DNA from: Bacteroidales bacterium
GTDB lineage: Bacteria; Bacteroidota; Bacteroidia; Bacteroidales; UBA12077
Direction: 5' to 3'
Assembly: GCA_030156305.1 (NCBI GenBank)
Contig: JASGMZ010000151.1
Span: 1-7,378 of the forward strand
Length of the DNA stretch: 7,378 bases
The notes beneath the pieces were generated by a model that was not told the DNA's origin, made no database searches, and saw nothing but the letters and a program-made list of their open reading frames with translations. Of the stretch, positions 6,549 to 7,378 are shown piece by piece; position 1 is the first letter of the stretch, and each line of letters starts with the position of its first letter. The translations under genes and the position numbers were made by a program.

Positions 6549-7296
6549 ATTGAGAGACCATTTTATTGCACAATGGGAAAAATATTTTGGAAATGCTGAA
6601 TTACCTGTAGCATTTTATTTTAGTGATGAAGTAAATGATACAGCTATCGTACCTGCAAAAAAGCAATGGAGCTGTTTTATTTGCGATTTAGCAGCAGTAC
6701 GAAAAGGGAATAATTTATCGTTTAATAAAGCATCGTTGGGTTGTGGTGGTGCCCAAAGATATCTGGGCTACTCGGATAAAATGCGGCCTAATTTTGATTA
6801 TTTCCTGTCGTGTGGTATTCCCGGAGAATTAGAAGGTGAACGATACAAACGTACTCCCGAAATGGTTCATGAATTGATGAAAAAACATCAAACCATTCCG
6901 GCCAACAATCGAAACCTTGTTTTTAAACGATGGGATAAACTCACTGAAAATGACCAGCCGGAAGTAGTGATATTTTTCGCCAAACCCGATGTTTTATCCG
7001 GGTTATTTACCCTGGCTAACTTTGACCAAAAAGACCCAAATGGAGGAGCAATTACTCCATTTGCTTCAGGCTGTAGTTCTATTGTTCATTATCCATATAT
7101 GGAAATGAATCAGAAAAATCCGAGGGCAGTTATTGGCCTGTTCGACACTTCTGCCCGCCCCTGTGTTTCGAAAAATACATTAACCTTTGCGGTACCCATA
7201 AAAAAATTCGAAAAAATGATTGCGTATATGGACGAAAGTTTTTTGATCACAGATACCTGGGAAACTATGCGAAAACGAATAAATAGTGCATCTTAG
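6538..7296 (+). CDS. DUF169 (COG2043-like) cysteine-rich protein
   Basis: This 252-residue soluble protein resembles the DUF169 family, which has no established function known to me. Recognition rests on the LPVAFYF segment near the N-terminus (22-28), the core CGGAQRYLGY (69-78) and the later ASGCSS (176-181). It has six cysteines: a C46-x-x-C49 pair (WSCFICD), C69 in the CGGA motif, C92 (LSCGIPGE), C179 and C209 (ARPCVS). The CxxC plus the family cysteines suggest metal or Fe-S binding, but this is inference. There is no signal peptide, so it is likely cytoplasmic. The ATG overlaps the end of the lipoprotein gene by 11 bp, making it the third coupled gene of the operon. Assignment to DUF169 is from memory of its motifs and was not tested by a profile search. 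Confidence 0.75.
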   Translation: MNIELRDHFIAQWEKYFGNAELPVAFYFSDEVNDTAIVPAKKQWSCFICDLAAVRKGNNLSFNKASLGCGGAQRYLGYSDKMRPNFDYFLSCGIPGELEGERYKRTPEMVHELMKKHQTIPANNRNLVFKRWDKLTENDQPEVVIFFAKPDVLSGLFTLANFDQKDPNGGAITPFASGCSSIVHYPYMEMNQKNPRAVIGLFDTSARPCVSKNTLTFAVPIKKFEKMIAYMDESFLITDTWETMRKRINSAS

Positions 7297-7378
7297 AAAA
7301 CACCAGTTTTTTTTAGTGGCGTAATAAAAAACGTCAAGAACAAGGCTTGCGAAGAATTGGCAGCCAGGAGTTTACTGA
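7297..7378. other. Unassigned tail after the DUF169 gene
   Basis: After the stop there is a T-run (7307-7314) flanked by CACCAG and AGTGGCG, which can form only a weak, mismatched hairpin, and then a CGT/ACG pair around AATAAAAA. These may contribute to termination but are not a convincing terminator. The last roughly 40 bp are less AT-rich and could begin another repeat or gene cut by the window edge. No gene can be supported. Confidence 0.3.

Noticed and set aside
7301..7321. Possible terminator: CACCA and TGGCG around a T-run after the DUF169 gene
   Set aside because: The stem is five positions with one mismatch, and the T-run lies in the loop, not after the stem. It does not meet the pattern of an intrinsic terminator.

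Overview
The window is a piece of a low-GC Bacteroidota chromosome, or of a metagenomic contig from that phylum. This is inferred from three things: a TTG-N20-TAAATTTG promoter ahead of the first gene (the -33/-7 TTG/TAnnTTTG consensus of that phylum), the lack of Shine-Dalgarno sequences before the starts, and lipoprotein-rich content with short, AT-rich intergenic regions. Species cannot be named from the sequence.

Layout. Positions 1-339 hold no gene. They contain an imperfect inverted-repeat element with self-palindromic arms (1-99), a second small inverted/direct repeat (151-202) and the promoter of the first gene. At 340-1737 (+) is an RtcB-type RNA ligase with all expected metal and guanylylation residues and a longer N-terminal region than E. 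coli RtcB. A terminator with A and T tracts on both sides (1739-1777) separates it from a convergent minus-strand gene at 1793-2065. That gene encodes a small Cys-patterned lipoprotein interrupted by a TAA codon immediately before its lipobox cysteine, and it has no ATG-initiated reading frame long enough to be noticed by routine gene calling. At 2324-3535 (+) is an intact glutamate/dicarboxylate:cation symporter (DAACS/SLC1 fold). Its last 53 codons plus 29 bp of downstream DNA are duplicated in tandem at 3574-3766, leaving a headless, out-of-frame copy of transmembrane helix 8. At 3955-4665 (+) is a solitary endonuclease/exonuclease/phosphatase-fold hydrolase.

The right-hand third is a compact plus-strand operon (4826-7296). 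It starts about 60 nt downstream of a TATCTTTG promoter element and has two translational overlaps (14 bp and 11 bp). It encodes a six-helix membrane protein of unknown function, a lipoprotein with beta-propeller-like repeats and a helical C-terminal segment, and a cysteine-rich DUF169 protein. The overlaps argue that the three are made together, and this is the best candidate in the window for an undescribed functional unit. The evidence is gene architecture only, and no function can be assigned from the sequence.

The left half is otherwise a set of independently transcribed single genes. No CRISPR array, tRNA, rRNA, transposase, integrase or recognisable defence gene was seen.
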